From Saccharopolyspora elongata (lineage in GTDB: Bacteria; Actinomycetota; Actinomycetes; Mycobacteriales; Pseudonocardiaceae), in assembly GCF_004348985.1 (NCBI RefSeq), contig NZ_SMKW01000023.1:59275-123274 (forward strand): DNA of 64,000 nucleotides. Direction: 5' to 3'. The notes under the pieces are model-generated. The model was not told the DNA's origin, ran no database searches, and was given only the letters and a program-made list of their open reading frames with translations. Shown one piece after another: positions 50,802 to 59,161 of the stretch (position 1 is its first letter; each line of letters begins with the position of its first letter). The position numbers and the translations under genes are program-made.

Positions 50802-51419
50802 GTGACGGCGGCATCCGAATCCTCTGCCCACAACGGCTCCGCCATCCCGCGCGGCCAGGGCGGCGACGCGCTTTCCATCGCGGCGCGCGAGATCTTCGCC
50901 GAACGCGGGTACCACGGCGCGTCCATCCGGGACATCGCCAAGCGGGCCGGGCTGAGCCTGTCCGCGCTGTACTACTGGCATTCCAGCAAGCAGGAGCTGT
51001 TCGCCGGGCTGCTGGAGGACAGCGTCAACGACTACGTGCAGGCCTGCGACGCGGCCCTGCGCGACTGCGGCGACGATCCGGCCGAACGGCTGAGCGCGAT
51101 CGTGCGCGCCACCGTGGACTACCGGGTGCGGCGGCGGGTGGAAAGCACCATCGCGGTGCGGGAGATCCGCAACCTGGAGGACGAGCACGCGCGTCGGCTC
51201 GGCGCGCTGCGCGAGTCGGCGACCCGGCTGTTCCAGGACATCATCGATGACGGCGTGCGCCGCGGGGAATTCCGCTGCGAGCACCCCGCCGAGGCCCGCC
51301 GCGCGATCCAGGCCGCCTGCAACGCGATCCCGCAGTGGTACGACCCGGAACGCGATGTGGGCGCGGCCGAACTCGCCGACCGCTACGTGGCGATCGCGCT
51401 GCGCGTCGTCGGCGCCTGA
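50802..51419 (+). CDS. TetR-family transcriptional regulator
   Basis: A 205-residue repressor. The helix-turn-helix is at about 22-68: AAREIFAERGYHGASIRDIAKRAGLSLSALYYWHSSKQELF in consecutive parts, very typical. The ligand domain has IVRATVDYRVRRRVES and a C-terminal helix with WYDPERDVG, a pattern common to TetR proteins beside acyl-CoA genes. It follows the catabolic operon in the same direction and may control it through the palindrome at 44247. GTG 50802 has no strong ribosome-binding site. Confidence 0.9.
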   Translation: MTAASESSAHNGSAIPRGQGGDALSIAAREIFAERGYHGASIRDIAKRAGLSLSALYYWHSSKQELFAGLLEDSVNDYVQACDAALRDCGDDPAERLSAIVRATVDYRVRRRVESTIAVREIRNLEDEHARRLGALRESATRLFQDIIDDGVRRGEFRCEHPAEARRAIQAACNAIPQWYDPERDVGAAELADRYVAIALRVVGA

Positions 51420-51423
51420 CGGC

Positions 51424-51804
51424 TCAGAGCTCGCGGACGAAAGCCGCGCAGTCCGGGCAGTCGTCCAGGTATCGGTGTCGGCAGTCTGCAGTGTGCCGGA
51501 GGTACGTGATGGCCTGCTGCATGCGGCGGACTTCGGTTTCGAGGGCGGCGATCTTCTCCCGCACGACCGCCTGCGCCGCCGACTTCTTCGGCGCCATGGC
51601 GGCGGTGACCTCCGGCAGCGAGAGTCCCACGCGCCGTAGCTTCAGCACGGTGCGCGCCTGTTCCAGGGCTGCGTCGTCGAAGATGCGGTAGCCGTTGCCG
51701 TCGCGGCGCACCGCGAGCGCGCCGGCCTGTTCCCAGTGCCGCAGCACGTGGGCCTCGATGCCGAGCTCTGCGGCCGCTTCCCCGATCGTCCTCACCACGC
51801 GCAC
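51424..51804 (-). CDS. MerR-family transcriptional regulator
   Basis: A 126-residue activator: an N-terminal winged helix IGEAAAELGIEAHVLRHWEQAG, a dimerisation helix (about 75-105) and a C-terminal tail with three Cys in DCRHRYLDDCPDC that could bind a metal or sense oxidation. GTG 51804 is 4 bases from AAGG; other GTGs follow two and three codons later. It is divergent from the NAD(P)-binding protein gene, with a 40-base gap holding a MerR-type promoter. A second promoter of that type precedes the MFS gene at 52882. Confidence 0.9.
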   Translation of the reverse strand: MRVVRTIGEAAAELGIEAHVLRHWEQAGALAVRRDGNGYRIFDDAALEQARTVLKLRRVGLSLPEVTAAMAPKKSAAQAVVREKIAALETEVRRMQQAITYLRHTADCRHRYLDDCPDCAAFVREL

Positions 51805-51805
51805 C

Positions 51806-51836
51806 TTGCCTTCATGTCGACCTGAACCCCTAGTGT
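51806..51836 (+). promoter_or_regulatory. MerR-type promoter with 19-bp spacer, probably leaderless
   Basis: -35 TTGCCT (51806-51811) and -10 TAGTGT (51831-51836) are separated by 19 bases, the hallmark of MerR-activated promoters. The spacer contains the near-palindrome TTCATGTCGACCTGAA (51811-51826). The ATG at 51844 lies seven bases past the -10 box, so the transcript would start at or beside the start codon. Confidence 0.65.
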
Positions 51837-51843
51837 CCGCGGC

Positions 51844-52728
51844 ATGTCTGGAACCATTCTCCCCGCGGTCGGCGAGCGGACCCCATCAGTCCTGGTCACC
51901 GGTGCCACCGGCAACCTCGGCCGGGAAGTCGTCGACCGGTTGCGAACCCGTGGTGTGCGGGTTCGCTGCCTTTCGCGCCGCCCGTTGCAGGGCGTCGAGT
52001 CGGTGCGCGGCGACCTCACCGACCCCGCCGTCGTCCGCTCCGCGCTCGGAGGTGTGGACGCCGTGCTCCTCATGTGGCCGCTGCTCGATGCGACCCCTGC
52101 CCATGACCTGGTCGCCGAGCTCGCCGCGGCGGCGCCTCGCGTCGTCTACGTGTCCTCGACGGCCATCGACGACGAGGCCGCCCGCCAGAGCGATCCCATC
52201 GTTCAGGTGCATTCGGACGTGGAAGCCCTGCTCGGAGATTCGGGCCTGCGGTGGGTGGCATTGCGCAGCGACACGTTGGCGTCCAACGCCCGGGGCTGGG
52301 CGGCTCAGTTGAAGGCGGGTGATGTGGTGTCCGGCCCGGACATCGCGCGGACGGCCGTCGTGGACGAGCGCGACGTGGCCGATGCGGCTGCGGCCGTGCT
52401 GCTCGCGGACGACGACCAACGTGGACCGTACGTGTTGACCGGCCCCGAGATCCTCGGACGTGCCGATCAGGTCGCGTTGCTCGGTGCCGCGCTGGGCCGC
52501 CGCCTGCGCTTCGAGGCCGTTCCCCGGGATCTGGCGCGATCCCGGATGCTCGCGGACGGTCGTCCCGAGCACCTGGTGGAGGCGCTGGTCGCCGCTTCGG
52601 TGCACCGCCCGGAGTCGCGCCTCATCACCGACCACGTGGAGCGCCTGACCGGCCGGCCGCCTGGCACCTTCGGGCGCTGGGCCGTCGACCACGCCGCCGA
52701 TTTCGCACGAAATCATCACTCCGCGTGA
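51844..52728 (+). CDS. NmrA-like NAD(P)-binding protein
   Basis: A 294-residue atypical short-chain dehydrogenase of the NmrA/quinone-reductase type. VLVTGATGNLGREVVDRL is the nucleotide motif (about 16-33), and VVYVSSTAIDDEAA and DERDVADAAAAVL are later landmarks. It lacks a clear YxxxK pair, so it may sense the NADPH/NADP+ ratio or act as a quinone reductase. No ribosome-binding site is visible, in keeping with a leaderless mRNA. Its last codons (DFARNHHSA) are read from a TTTCGCACGAAA palindrome, so the true ancestral end may have been elsewhere. Confidence 0.88.
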   Translation: MSGTILPAVGERTPSVLVTGATGNLGREVVDRLRTRGVRVRCLSRRPLQGVESVRGDLTDPAVVRSALGGVDAVLLMWPLLDATPAHDLVAELAAAAPRVVYVSSTAIDDEAARQSDPIVQVHSDVEALLGDSGLRWVALRSDTLASNARGWAAQLKAGDVVSGPDIARTAVVDERDVADAAAAVLLADDDQRGPYVLTGPEILGRADQVALLGAALGRRLRFEAVPRDLARSRMLADGRPEHLVEALVAASVHRPESRLITDHVERLTGRPPGTFGRWAVDHAADFARNHHSA

Positions 52729-52756
52729 GAGCGGGATGGGGATTTCGCGCGAAATC
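52699..52756. repeat. Pair of TTTCGCGCGAAA palindromes, one inside a coding end
   Basis: GATTTCGCACGAAATC (52699-52714) lies in the last codons of the NmrA-like gene, and GATTTCGCGCGAAATC (52741-52756, perfect 16-bp) lies 12 bases after its stop. Confidence 0.85.
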
Positions 52757-52799
52757 GCCCCCTCTCCCGCCACCGGGCCGCAGTTTCCGGGCCGCGAAG

Positions 52800-52830
52800 T
52801 TGACCTCCAGCATTGTCGAGGTTCTAGCGT
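52800..52830 (+). promoter_or_regulatory. Second MerR-type promoter with 19-bp spacer
   Basis: -35 TTGACC (52800-52805) and -10 TAGCGT (52825-52830) are 19 bases apart. GACCTC and GAGGTT form an inverted repeat across the spacer, the classic MerR operator layout. Expected transcription start is near 52,837, 45 bases before the MFS start. Confidence 0.7.
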
Positions 52831-52881
52831 CGACCGCGTGATCGAGAACTTATCCGCCGACTCCCGGAGTCGTGAGCGGCC

Positions 52882-54183
52882 ATGACGAAAAACGACACCG
52901 CGGCCGACACCTTGGCACCGACGCCCGCGCCGCCTGGATTTCCCCGCGTGCTGCTGCCCTTCCGCCGTTCCTCCTACCGCAGGCTCGCCGCCGCCCTGTT
53001 CTTCGCGCTGTGCACGAGCGGGCTGTGGGTGGTCGCGCAGGTCTGGGAAGTGGTGCGGATCGGCGGCGGCGCCAGCGAGCTGTCCTTCGTCGCGTCAGCG
53101 GCGTCGCTCGGCGCGCTGCTGCCCCTCCTGCTCGGCGGCGCGGTCGCCGACCGGGTGGCGCAGAAGACGATCCTGATCGTCGTCCAGGGCGCCCACACGC
53201 TCGTCCTGACCACCGCAGCCTTGCTGGCGCTGACCGACCAGCTCCGGTTGTGGCACCTCGTCGTGGTCGCGTTCCTGGGCGGCACCGCCACGGCGTTCTA
53301 CTTCCCCGCGTACTCCGCGTGGTTGCCCGCCTTGCTGGCCGAGGACGAGCTCATGGCGGTCAACGGGTTCGAGGGAATGCTGCGGCCGACCATCCAGCAG
53401 GCCGCCGGGCCCGCGGTCGGCAGCGTCATCATCGCCGCCGCCTCCCCCGGCGCCGCGATGGCCGTGGCCGCGGCGACGGCCTTCGCCGCCTTCTGCGCGT
53501 TCCTGGCGGTTCCGCGCACGCCGGTGCGCAGACGGGACGATGCGCGCAGCGTCGTCGCCGACATCGCCGAGGGATTCCGCTACATGGTGGCCACGCGGTG
53601 GCTGCTCGCGTCGCTGATCTTCGCCTCGCTCATGGTGATGATGCTGATGGGCCCGCTGCAGGTGGTGCTGCCGTTCCTCATCAAGGACCGGCTCGGCGGC
53701 GGGGCGGAGCAGCACGCGTTGGTGCTGGCCGCGTGGGGAATCGGCGGCGCCGTCGGCTCGCTGGTCATGGGGTCGCTGCGGATGCCCCGCCGCTACCTGA
53801 CGGTGCTGATCGGGCTGTGGGGGGTGAGTTGCCTGCCGCTCGTGGCCATCGCGTTCGCGGGCGAGCTCTGGATCATCATCGCGGCCGCGTTCGCCGTCGG
53901 TGCGATGTTCTCCAGCCCGATGGTCCTGTGGGGAACGCTGCTCCAGCGCCGGGTTCCGCCGCACCTGCTGGGCCGGATCACCAGCCTCGACTTCTTCGTG
54001 TCGATCGCGTTCCTGCCCGTCTCGATGGCGGTGGCGGGCCCGGTCGCGGAGCTGATCGGGACGCCGGCGACCTTCTTGGCCGCCGGAACGGTGCCGGCGA
54101 TCGCGGCCGTGGCGGCGATCGTCTTGGGCAGGCTGCCCGCGGACGAGCTCGCGCATCCGCTCGCCCCAGAGCGCGCACTTTAG
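52882..54183 (+). CDS. MFS efflux transporter under MerR-type control
   Basis: A 433-residue MFS protein with 12 predicted helices of the EntS/drug-export group. The N-terminal 35 residues are cytoplasmic; helix 1 starts at LAAALFFALCTSGLWVV; LLLGGAVADRVAQKTIL is the loop 2-3 motif; GTATAFYFPAYSAWLPALL is a family signature. It likely exports a toxic or signalling compound sensed by the MerR protein nearby. ATG 52882 has GGAG upstream. The gene has a 19-bp-spacer promoter at 52800. Confidence 0.9.
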   Translation: MTKNDTAADTLAPTPAPPGFPRVLLPFRRSSYRRLAAALFFALCTSGLWVVAQVWEVVRIGGGASELSFVASAASLGALLPLLLGGAVADRVAQKTILIVVQGAHTLVLTTAALLALTDQLRLWHLVVVAFLGGTATAFYFPAYSAWLPALLAEDELMAVNGFEGMLRPTIQQAAGPAVGSVIIAAASPGAAMAVAAATAFAAFCAFLAVPRTPVRRRDDARSVVADIAEGFRYMVATRWLLASLIFASLMVMMLMGPLQVVLPFLIKDRLGGGAEQHALVLAAWGIGGAVGSLVMGSLRMPRRYLTVLIGLWGVSCLPLVAIAFAGELWIIIAAAFAVGAMFSSPMVLWGTLLQRRVPPHLLGRITSLDFFVSIAFLPVSMAVAGPVAELIGTPATFLAAGTVPAIAAVAAIVLGRLPADELAHPLAPERAL

Positions 54184-54231
54184 GAACGCGGTGCGGGCAC
54201 ATGTGAGCCGTGACCGCCTGGAAATCAGGGC

Positions 54232-54288
54232 GATTTCGCGCGGAATCGTCACCTCGCATGCGTGGGATCGGCGGTTTCGCGCGAAACC
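54232..54288. repeat. Two TTTCGCGCGAAA palindromes between convergent genes
   Basis: GATTTCGCGCGGAATC (54232-54247) and GGTTTCGCGCGAAACC (54273-54288, perfect 16-bp) lie in the 145-base gap between the MFS gene and the converging AtuA-like gene, where a terminator is expected. Confidence 0.85.
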
Positions 54289-54328
54289 GGCGCTCACCAC
54301 CCGGCCACGAGCCGGTCGGTCGCGGCCG

Positions 54329-56089
54329 TCATGGCCCGTCCAGCAGCTCCACCGGGACTTCTACGTGGCGGGCTCGGAGGAATTCGCCGACCGCCTTGCC
54401 GATCGGGTCGACCCGCAGGTTGCTGGAACCGCCGGTGCCCAGCAGTCCACGCAGGACGAAGTGCACCGCGCGGAGGTTGGGGAACTCGTGCCGGACGATC
54501 TCCAGGTCCTTCGCCTCCGGCATCAGCCGTCGCAGCTCCTCCGTGCTCAGCAGGCCGCGCAGCCACGGCCAGGCCTTCGGGTCGTCGACCCACAGGCCCA
54601 CGTTGCTGTTGCCGCCCTTGTCGCCGCTGCGCGCGTGCGCGATCCGGCCGAGCGGGACGCGGCGCGTTTCGCCCGCCGGGTTCGGCTCGGGCTCGGGATG
54701 CGCGGGCTGCGCCGGTTGTTCGGTGGCCGGCGGCGGGGCGATCTGGATCCGGGTGCCGTCGTCGAGCACCGCCTCGTGCGGTACGGCGTCCATCGCCAGC
54801 AGCGACGGCCAGTAGTCGATGCGCGGCTTGGGCGTGCCGGACTGGCGGGCGGCACTGTCGGTGTAGAAGCCGGGGATGCTCGACAGGAACAGGCCGCCGA
54901 GTCCTTCCGCCAGCTTCTCCAGCGGCGCCCGCTCCGCGGCGGTGGCCATGATGCGCACCTGGACCGTGGCGTCCCATTGCCGTTCCGGGTCTTCCGCCGC
55001 GGTGCCGAGGGCGCTCACGTCGAGCTCCGCATCCGCGCCGTCGAGCAGCGCCTCGGCCTGGGCGCGGATCAGCGCGACCTTCTCGTCGATGTCCAGCCCG
55101 GTGGCGTAGAGCGTCGAGACGAACTGGTGGCCGATAGGGGCGAACACCGCGACCTTGGTTGTGGGCGGTGGCGGCGAGCCGGTGGTGCCGGAGAGCTCCA
55201 CCCGGTCCGGGCCGATCTGCCGCAGTCGCACGGTGTCCAGGTGCGCGGTGACGTCCGGGTTCAGGTAGCGAGGGCCCTGGATCTCGTACACCAGCTGCGC
55301 TGTCACGGTGTCCACTGTGACCATTCCGCCGTCGCGGGCGTGCTTGGTGATGATCGCGGTGCCGTCGGCGGCGATCTCGGCGACCGGGAATCCCGGCGCG
55401 ACCATGCCTGGCACCTGGGTGAACCCGGAGAAGTTGCCGCCGACCGCCTGCGGGCCGCACTCGATGATGTGCCCGGCCACCACCGCGGCGGCGAGTTCGT
55501 CCCAGTCGGTGTTGCGCCAGCCGTGCCACCAGGCAGCCGGGCCGACGGTCAGCGAGGCGTCGGTGACGCGACCGCAGACCACGATGTCGGCGCCTTCGCG
55601 CAGCGCGGCCGCGATGCCCCAGCCGCCCAGGTAGGCGTTGGCCGCGATCGGCCGGACTCCCCAGTCCGTCAGCGGCGCGCCGCTGTCGAGGCTCTGCAAC
55701 GGGTGCCCGGCGGCCTGCAGATCGTCCAATGCGCACAGCACGTTGTCGCCTTCGACGTGCGCGACGCGCAGCCGCACGCCCGCCTCATCGATCAGCGCCC
55801 GCACGGCGTCGGCCAGGCCGGCCGGGTTGAAGCCGCCGGCGTTGACCACGACCCGCGTGCCGCGTTCGGCCAGCGTCGCCAGGTGCGGGCGCAGCTGGTC
55901 GAGGAAGTACTCGACGAAGCCCTTCGACGGGTCGCTGCGGTGCCGGGCCGCCAGCATGGCCAGCGTGAACTCGGCGAGGTAGTCGCCGATCAGCACGTCG
56001 CACGGATCGCCGGCCACCGCTTCCGCGAAGGCGCTGCGCCGGTCACCGAGGTAGCCGGAGAAGCCGGCGATGCGGATCGCCCGGGTCAT
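54329..56089 (-). CDS. AtuA/DUF1446-family acyclic terpene utilisation protein
   Basis: A 586-residue protein. The N-terminal DUF1446 (AtuA) domain (about 1-450) has IAGFSGYLGDRRSAFAE, VVNAGGFNPAGLADAV and GRVTDASLTVGPAAW; the C-terminal part has IAHARSGDKGGNSNVGLWV and LRVDPIGKAVGEFLRAR, the AtuA-like second domain. In Pseudomonas, AtuA belongs to the citronellol/geraniol catabolic cluster, though its chemistry is undefined. Many actinobacteria carry it with acyl-CoA enzymes, as here with a kinase-like protein and a FadD. ATG 56089 has GAGGAGG upstream. Confidence 0.88.
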   Translation of the reverse strand: MTRAIRIAGFSGYLGDRRSAFAEAVAGDPCDVLIGDYLAEFTLAMLAARHRSDPSKGFVEYFLDQLRPHLATLAERGTRVVVNAGGFNPAGLADAVRALIDEAGVRLRVAHVEGDNVLCALDDLQAAGHPLQSLDSGAPLTDWGVRPIAANAYLGGWGIAAALREGADIVVCGRVTDASLTVGPAAWWHGWRNTDWDELAAAVVAGHIIECGPQAVGGNFSGFTQVPGMVAPGFPVAEIAADGTAIITKHARDGGMVTVDTVTAQLVYEIQGPRYLNPDVTAHLDTVRLRQIGPDRVELSGTTGSPPPPTTKVAVFAPIGHQFVSTLYATGLDIDEKVALIRAQAEALLDGADAELDVSALGTAAEDPERQWDATVQVRIMATAAERAPLEKLAEGLGGLFLSSIPGFYTDSAARQSGTPKPRIDYWPSLLAMDAVPHEAVLDDGTRIQIAPPPATEQPAQPAHPEPEPNPAGETRRVPLGRIAHARSGDKGGNSNVGLWVDDPKAWPWLRGLLSTEELRRLMPEAKDLEIVRHEFPNLRAVHFVLRGLLGTGGSSNLRVDPIGKAVGEFLRARHVEVPVELLDGP

Positions 56090-56109
56090 GATTTCCTCCT
56101 CGTCCGCGG

Positions 56110-56153
56110 TCGTGAGCGTTCGTTCCGGTAAGAACCGGCATGAACGCTCACGA
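56110..56153 (-). terminator. Hairpin of the CGTGAG family overlapping a stop codon
   Basis: TCGTGAGCGTTC (56110-56121) pairs with GAACGCTCACGA (56142-56153), with an inner CCGGT/ACCGG. The stop codon of the phosphotransferase gene (56148-56150) is inside the right arm, so the hairpin begins before translation ends. Confidence 0.7.
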
Positions 56154-57173
56154 GAGCTCTTGCACCGCTTGCCAGGCGGCTTCGGCCTGGCGCAGTTCGT
56201 TCTTCGCGCGGGCTTCGGCGACGTAGCCGTCGTCGCCCATCACACCTGCCAGGTAGCGGGCCCGCACACCGGCGCTGATGCAGCACGACCGCCACCGCTG
56301 GAACGCCACGTAGTACGGCAGGTCCGAGACGTCGCGGCCGGCGAGCGCGACGTAGCGGTCGACCAGCTCCGCGCGGGTGGGGAAGCCCGGTTCGGCGGTG
56401 GGTCCGAGGGCGGTCGCGGGAGGCAGTTCGTCGCCCGGCTCCACCCAGGTCGCCAGCAGCCAGCCCAGGTCGGCGAGCGGCTCGCCGAGGGTGGCCAGCT
56501 CCCAGTCGAAGACGGCCAGCACCTCGCCGTCCGGCGAGAACGACAGGTTGCCCGGCCGGAAGTCGCCGTGCACGATGCCGGTCTCCTGCCTCGGCACCTT
56601 CGCCAGCAACGCGTCGTGCACCGCGTCCAGCAGCGCCAGGTCCGGCGCGCCGGACTGGTGCACCTGCCGCTGCCAGCGGCGGAGCTGCCGCTCCAGGTAG
56701 CCGTCGCGACGCGCGACGTCGCCCAGCCCGACCGAGTCCGGGTCGACGCCGTGCAATGCCGCCATGCACTCCACCGTCGCCAGGCCCGCGCGCCGCCGCG
56801 CCGCCGCCGAGAACGACTCCGCCGAATCCGGACCGGCGAGCACGTGGCCGTCTACGAAGCCCATCACGTAGAACTCGGCGCCGGTCACCGACTCGTCGGC
56901 GCAGTACGCGAGCGGGTCGGGAACCGGCACGCCGGTGCCGTGCAGGGCGGAGATGAACCGCCACTCGCGGCTCATGTCGTGCGCCGTCGTGAGCACGCCG
57001 CCGGTGGGCGGGCGGCGCAGGGCCCACACCGCGCCGTCGGCGTCGACGACGCGGTAGGTCAGGTTCGACCGTCCGCCGGAGACCAGCGAGAACGCCACCG
57101 GCGGGCGCAGTCCCGGCACGTTCTCGGCCAACCAGCGCTCGGTGTTCTCCGGCTCGATGCCACGCAGTTCCAC
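56148..57173 (-). CDS. APH-like phosphotransferase of acyl-CoA catabolism
   Basis: A 341-residue aminoglycoside-phosphotransferase-fold kinase. Its N-lobe has VSGGRSNLTYRV, and the catalytic loop is GIVHGDFRPGNLSF with the metal-binding FDWELATLGEPLADLGWL. Despite the family name, members beside acyl-CoA genes are related to the kinase domain of ACAD10/11 and to LvaA, which phosphorylate hydroxyacyl-CoA substrates. The neighbours (FadD at 57219, AtuA at 54329) fit that. GTG 57173 has GAGG five bases upstream. Confidence 0.85.
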   Translation of the reverse strand: MELRGIEPENTERWLAENVPGLRPPVAFSLVSGGRSNLTYRVVDADGAVWALRRPPTGGVLTTAHDMSREWRFISALHGTGVPVPDPLAYCADESVTGAEFYVMGFVDGHVLAGPDSAESFSAAARRRAGLATVECMAALHGVDPDSVGLGDVARRDGYLERQLRRWQRQVHQSGAPDLALLDAVHDALLAKVPRQETGIVHGDFRPGNLSFSPDGEVLAVFDWELATLGEPLADLGWLLATWVEPGDELPPATALGPTAEPGFPTRAELVDRYVALAGRDVSDLPYYVAFQRWRSCCISAGVRARYLAGVMGDDGYVAEARAKNELRQAEAAWQAVQELS

Positions 57174-57218
57174 GTCAACCTCGCACTACCTAGGCGTTCC
57201 AGTGACAGCCGCTTCGAA

Positions 57219-58877
57219 TCAGTCCTTCACGGCGATCTGCTCGCGCAGTTGGCGTTTGAGGACCTTGCCGGTCGGCGTCCGCGGCAGCGCTTCCGCCCGC
57301 ACCACCACGTGCGCCGGGACCTTGAAGGCCGCCAGCCGGGCCGCCACGTGCGACCGGAGTTCCTCCGGGGACACCGGGGAATGCAGGTTCACCACCGCCG
57401 CGACCTCTTCGCCGAGCGTCGGGTGCGGCAGGCCGATGACCGCGACGTCGGCCACTTCCGGGTGCTCGTAGAGGGCCGCTTCGACCTCCGCGCAGTAGAC
57501 GTTCTCGCCGCCGCGGATCACGACGTCCTTGAGTCGGTCCACCACGTACACCCAGTCGTCCTCGACGTAGCCGAGGTCGCCGGTGCGGAACCAGCCGTCG
57601 ATGAAGGATTCCGCGGTGGCCTGCGGGTTGTTCCAGTAGCCGCGCACGATGTTCGGCCCGCGGAACCACAGCTCGCCGATCTCGCCGGGCGCCGTGTCCT
57701 CGCCGGTGGCCGGGTCCACGACGCGCAGGTCCGTGCCCGGCATGCAGCGGCCGACGCTGTTGGAGCGGGCGAGGTAGTCCGCGCCCGCGTTGCCGACCAC
57801 CGCCGAGGTCGTCTCGGTGAGGCCGTAGCCGTTGGAGGGCGCCACGCCGGTGCCGAAGGCGCCGATGCGCTGCACGAGGTCGGGCGGGATCGGCGCGCCG
57901 CCCATGTTCACACCGTCCAGCCCGGCCACCGCGTCGCCCTGCTCGACCAGGTCCCGCATCACGGTCGGCACACCGGCCGCGCTGGTCAGCCCCTCGGTCT
58001 TGATCAGTCGCGCGGCAGCCTCCCGGTCCCACCGGTACATGGTGGCCAGCTTCGCCCCGGCCAGCGTGCCGAAGTACAGCGTGGTGAGGCCGGCGATGTG
58101 GAACATCGGGAAGGTCAGCAGCACGCCGGGCTGCGGTCCCTCGCCCAGCGGCGGGAACTCGCCGCCGTTGGCCAGCGCCGCCTGCACGCGCCGGTTCACC
58201 ACCGTGTTCAGCAGGTTCGTGCAGTGGTTGCGGTGCGTGCCGATCGCGCCCTTGGGGCGGCCGGTGGTGCCGGAGGTGTAGAGGATCGTGGCGTCGTCGT
58301 CGGGTCCGATCGCCACGTCCGGCAGGTCCGCGTCCGCGGGCAGCGATGCCAGCAGCTCCGCCCACGCCCGCACGCCCGGCGCCGGATCACCGCCACGCAC
58401 CTCGATGACCGGGATGTCGCGGTCCAGCAGGGCGGTTCGCTGCGAGTCGGCGAACACCAGCTTCGCGCCGCAGTCGGTCAGGCCGAAGCGCAGTTCCGCG
58501 TCGGTCCACCAGGCGTTGAGCGGCACCGCGACGAGCCCGGCCGCCTGGATCGCCCAGAAGATCGGCACCCATTCCGGGTAGTTGCGCATCGCGATCGCCA
58601 CGCGGTCTCCGGAGACCAGGCCGTACTCCTCGCGCAGGCTGCGCGCCAGCCCCGCCACCAGCCGGTAGTGCTCCGCGTAGGTGCACCGGTAGCCGTCGTA
58701 GACGAGGAAGTCGCGCGCGCCGTAGCCCTGGCTGAACAGCGCCACGTCGCGCAGCGTCGTCGGCCCCTTGGCGTACACCCGCATCGGGATGCCGCCGACG
58801 TCCTGCGGCACGATCTCGAACTCACCGCCCGGACCGGTGAGCTCCGCGAGCAACCGCCGTCGCTGGTCCTCCGGCAC
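57219..58877 (-). CDS. AMP-forming acyl-CoA synthetase (FadD-like)
   Basis: A 552-residue class I adenylate-forming enzyme. The P-loop motif is ILYTSGTTGRPKGA, the hinge GYGLTETTSAVVG, and the C-terminal domain has DRLKDVVIRGGENVYCAEVE and the catalytic Lys in PRTPTGKVLKRQL. It makes acyl-CoA from a fatty or terpenoid acid, feeding the dehydrogenases around it. GTG 58877 has AGGAGG four bases upstream; the ATG at 58895 has a poorer site and would add six residues. It is separated from the kinase gene by 45 bases. Confidence 0.92.
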   Translation of the reverse strand: MPEDQRRRLLAELTGPGGEFEIVPQDVGGIPMRVYAKGPTTLRDVALFSQGYGARDFLVYDGYRCTYAEHYRLVAGLARSLREEYGLVSGDRVAIAMRNYPEWVPIFWAIQAAGLVAVPLNAWWTDAELRFGLTDCGAKLVFADSQRTALLDRDIPVIEVRGGDPAPGVRAWAELLASLPADADLPDVAIGPDDDATILYTSGTTGRPKGAIGTHRNHCTNLLNTVVNRRVQAALANGGEFPPLGEGPQPGVLLTFPMFHIAGLTTLYFGTLAGAKLATMYRWDREAAARLIKTEGLTSAAGVPTVMRDLVEQGDAVAGLDGVNMGGAPIPPDLVQRIGAFGTGVAPSNGYGLTETTSAVVGNAGADYLARSNSVGRCMPGTDLRVVDPATGEDTAPGEIGELWFRGPNIVRGYWNNPQATAESFIDGWFRTGDLGYVEDDWVYVVDRLKDVVIRGGENVYCAEVEAALYEHPEVADVAVIGLPHPTLGEEVAAVVNLHSPVSPEELRSHVAARLAAFKVPAHVVVRAEALPRTPTGKVLKRQLREQIAVKD

Positions 58878-58972
58878 GTCCCCTCCTCGAGTCATTTCGG
58901 CGAAGTCGCTTCCATTTTTCCGCTCCCCCAGCAGCTACCGCGATGACCAAGCTCGATTCCTGTCAAGCTTCC

Positions 58973-59150
58973 GCATGCGGCGAAGCCGCATAGCTCACCC
59001 TCGACGCCGGCACCGCCGCGGGTTCTCAGGGGTCTTCTCGCGAGGACAGCCCCGGCGTGGTGTATCGGACATACATGAGTCGGGGATCCCACAGCGAGAA
59101 GGCTCCTGAGGTTCCGCTACCCGCACCGTTACGCAAGAGGCAGCCCACCC
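58973..59150 (-). repeat. 190-bp dispersed repeat, copy D (full length)
   Basis: On the minus strand it runs TTGCGTAACGGTGCGGGTAG, CGGAACCTCAGG, CTGTGGGATCCCC, CATGTATGTCCGATACACC and CCCGCGGCGGTGCC, and ends in the hairpin GCATGCGG-CGAA-GCCGCATAGC (58973-58994). It begins 11 bases after the SMP-30 gene stop, in the same direction. The rest of the 58878-59161 gap is the upstream region of the FadD gene. Confidence 0.85.
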
Positions 59151-59161
59151 TTTCTTGTTGA

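Noticed and set aside
56148..57173. Aminoglycoside resistance gene
   Set aside because: The fold is that of aminoglycoside phosphotransferases, but the surrounding acyl-CoA genes and ACAD10/11-like motifs point to metabolite phosphorylation.
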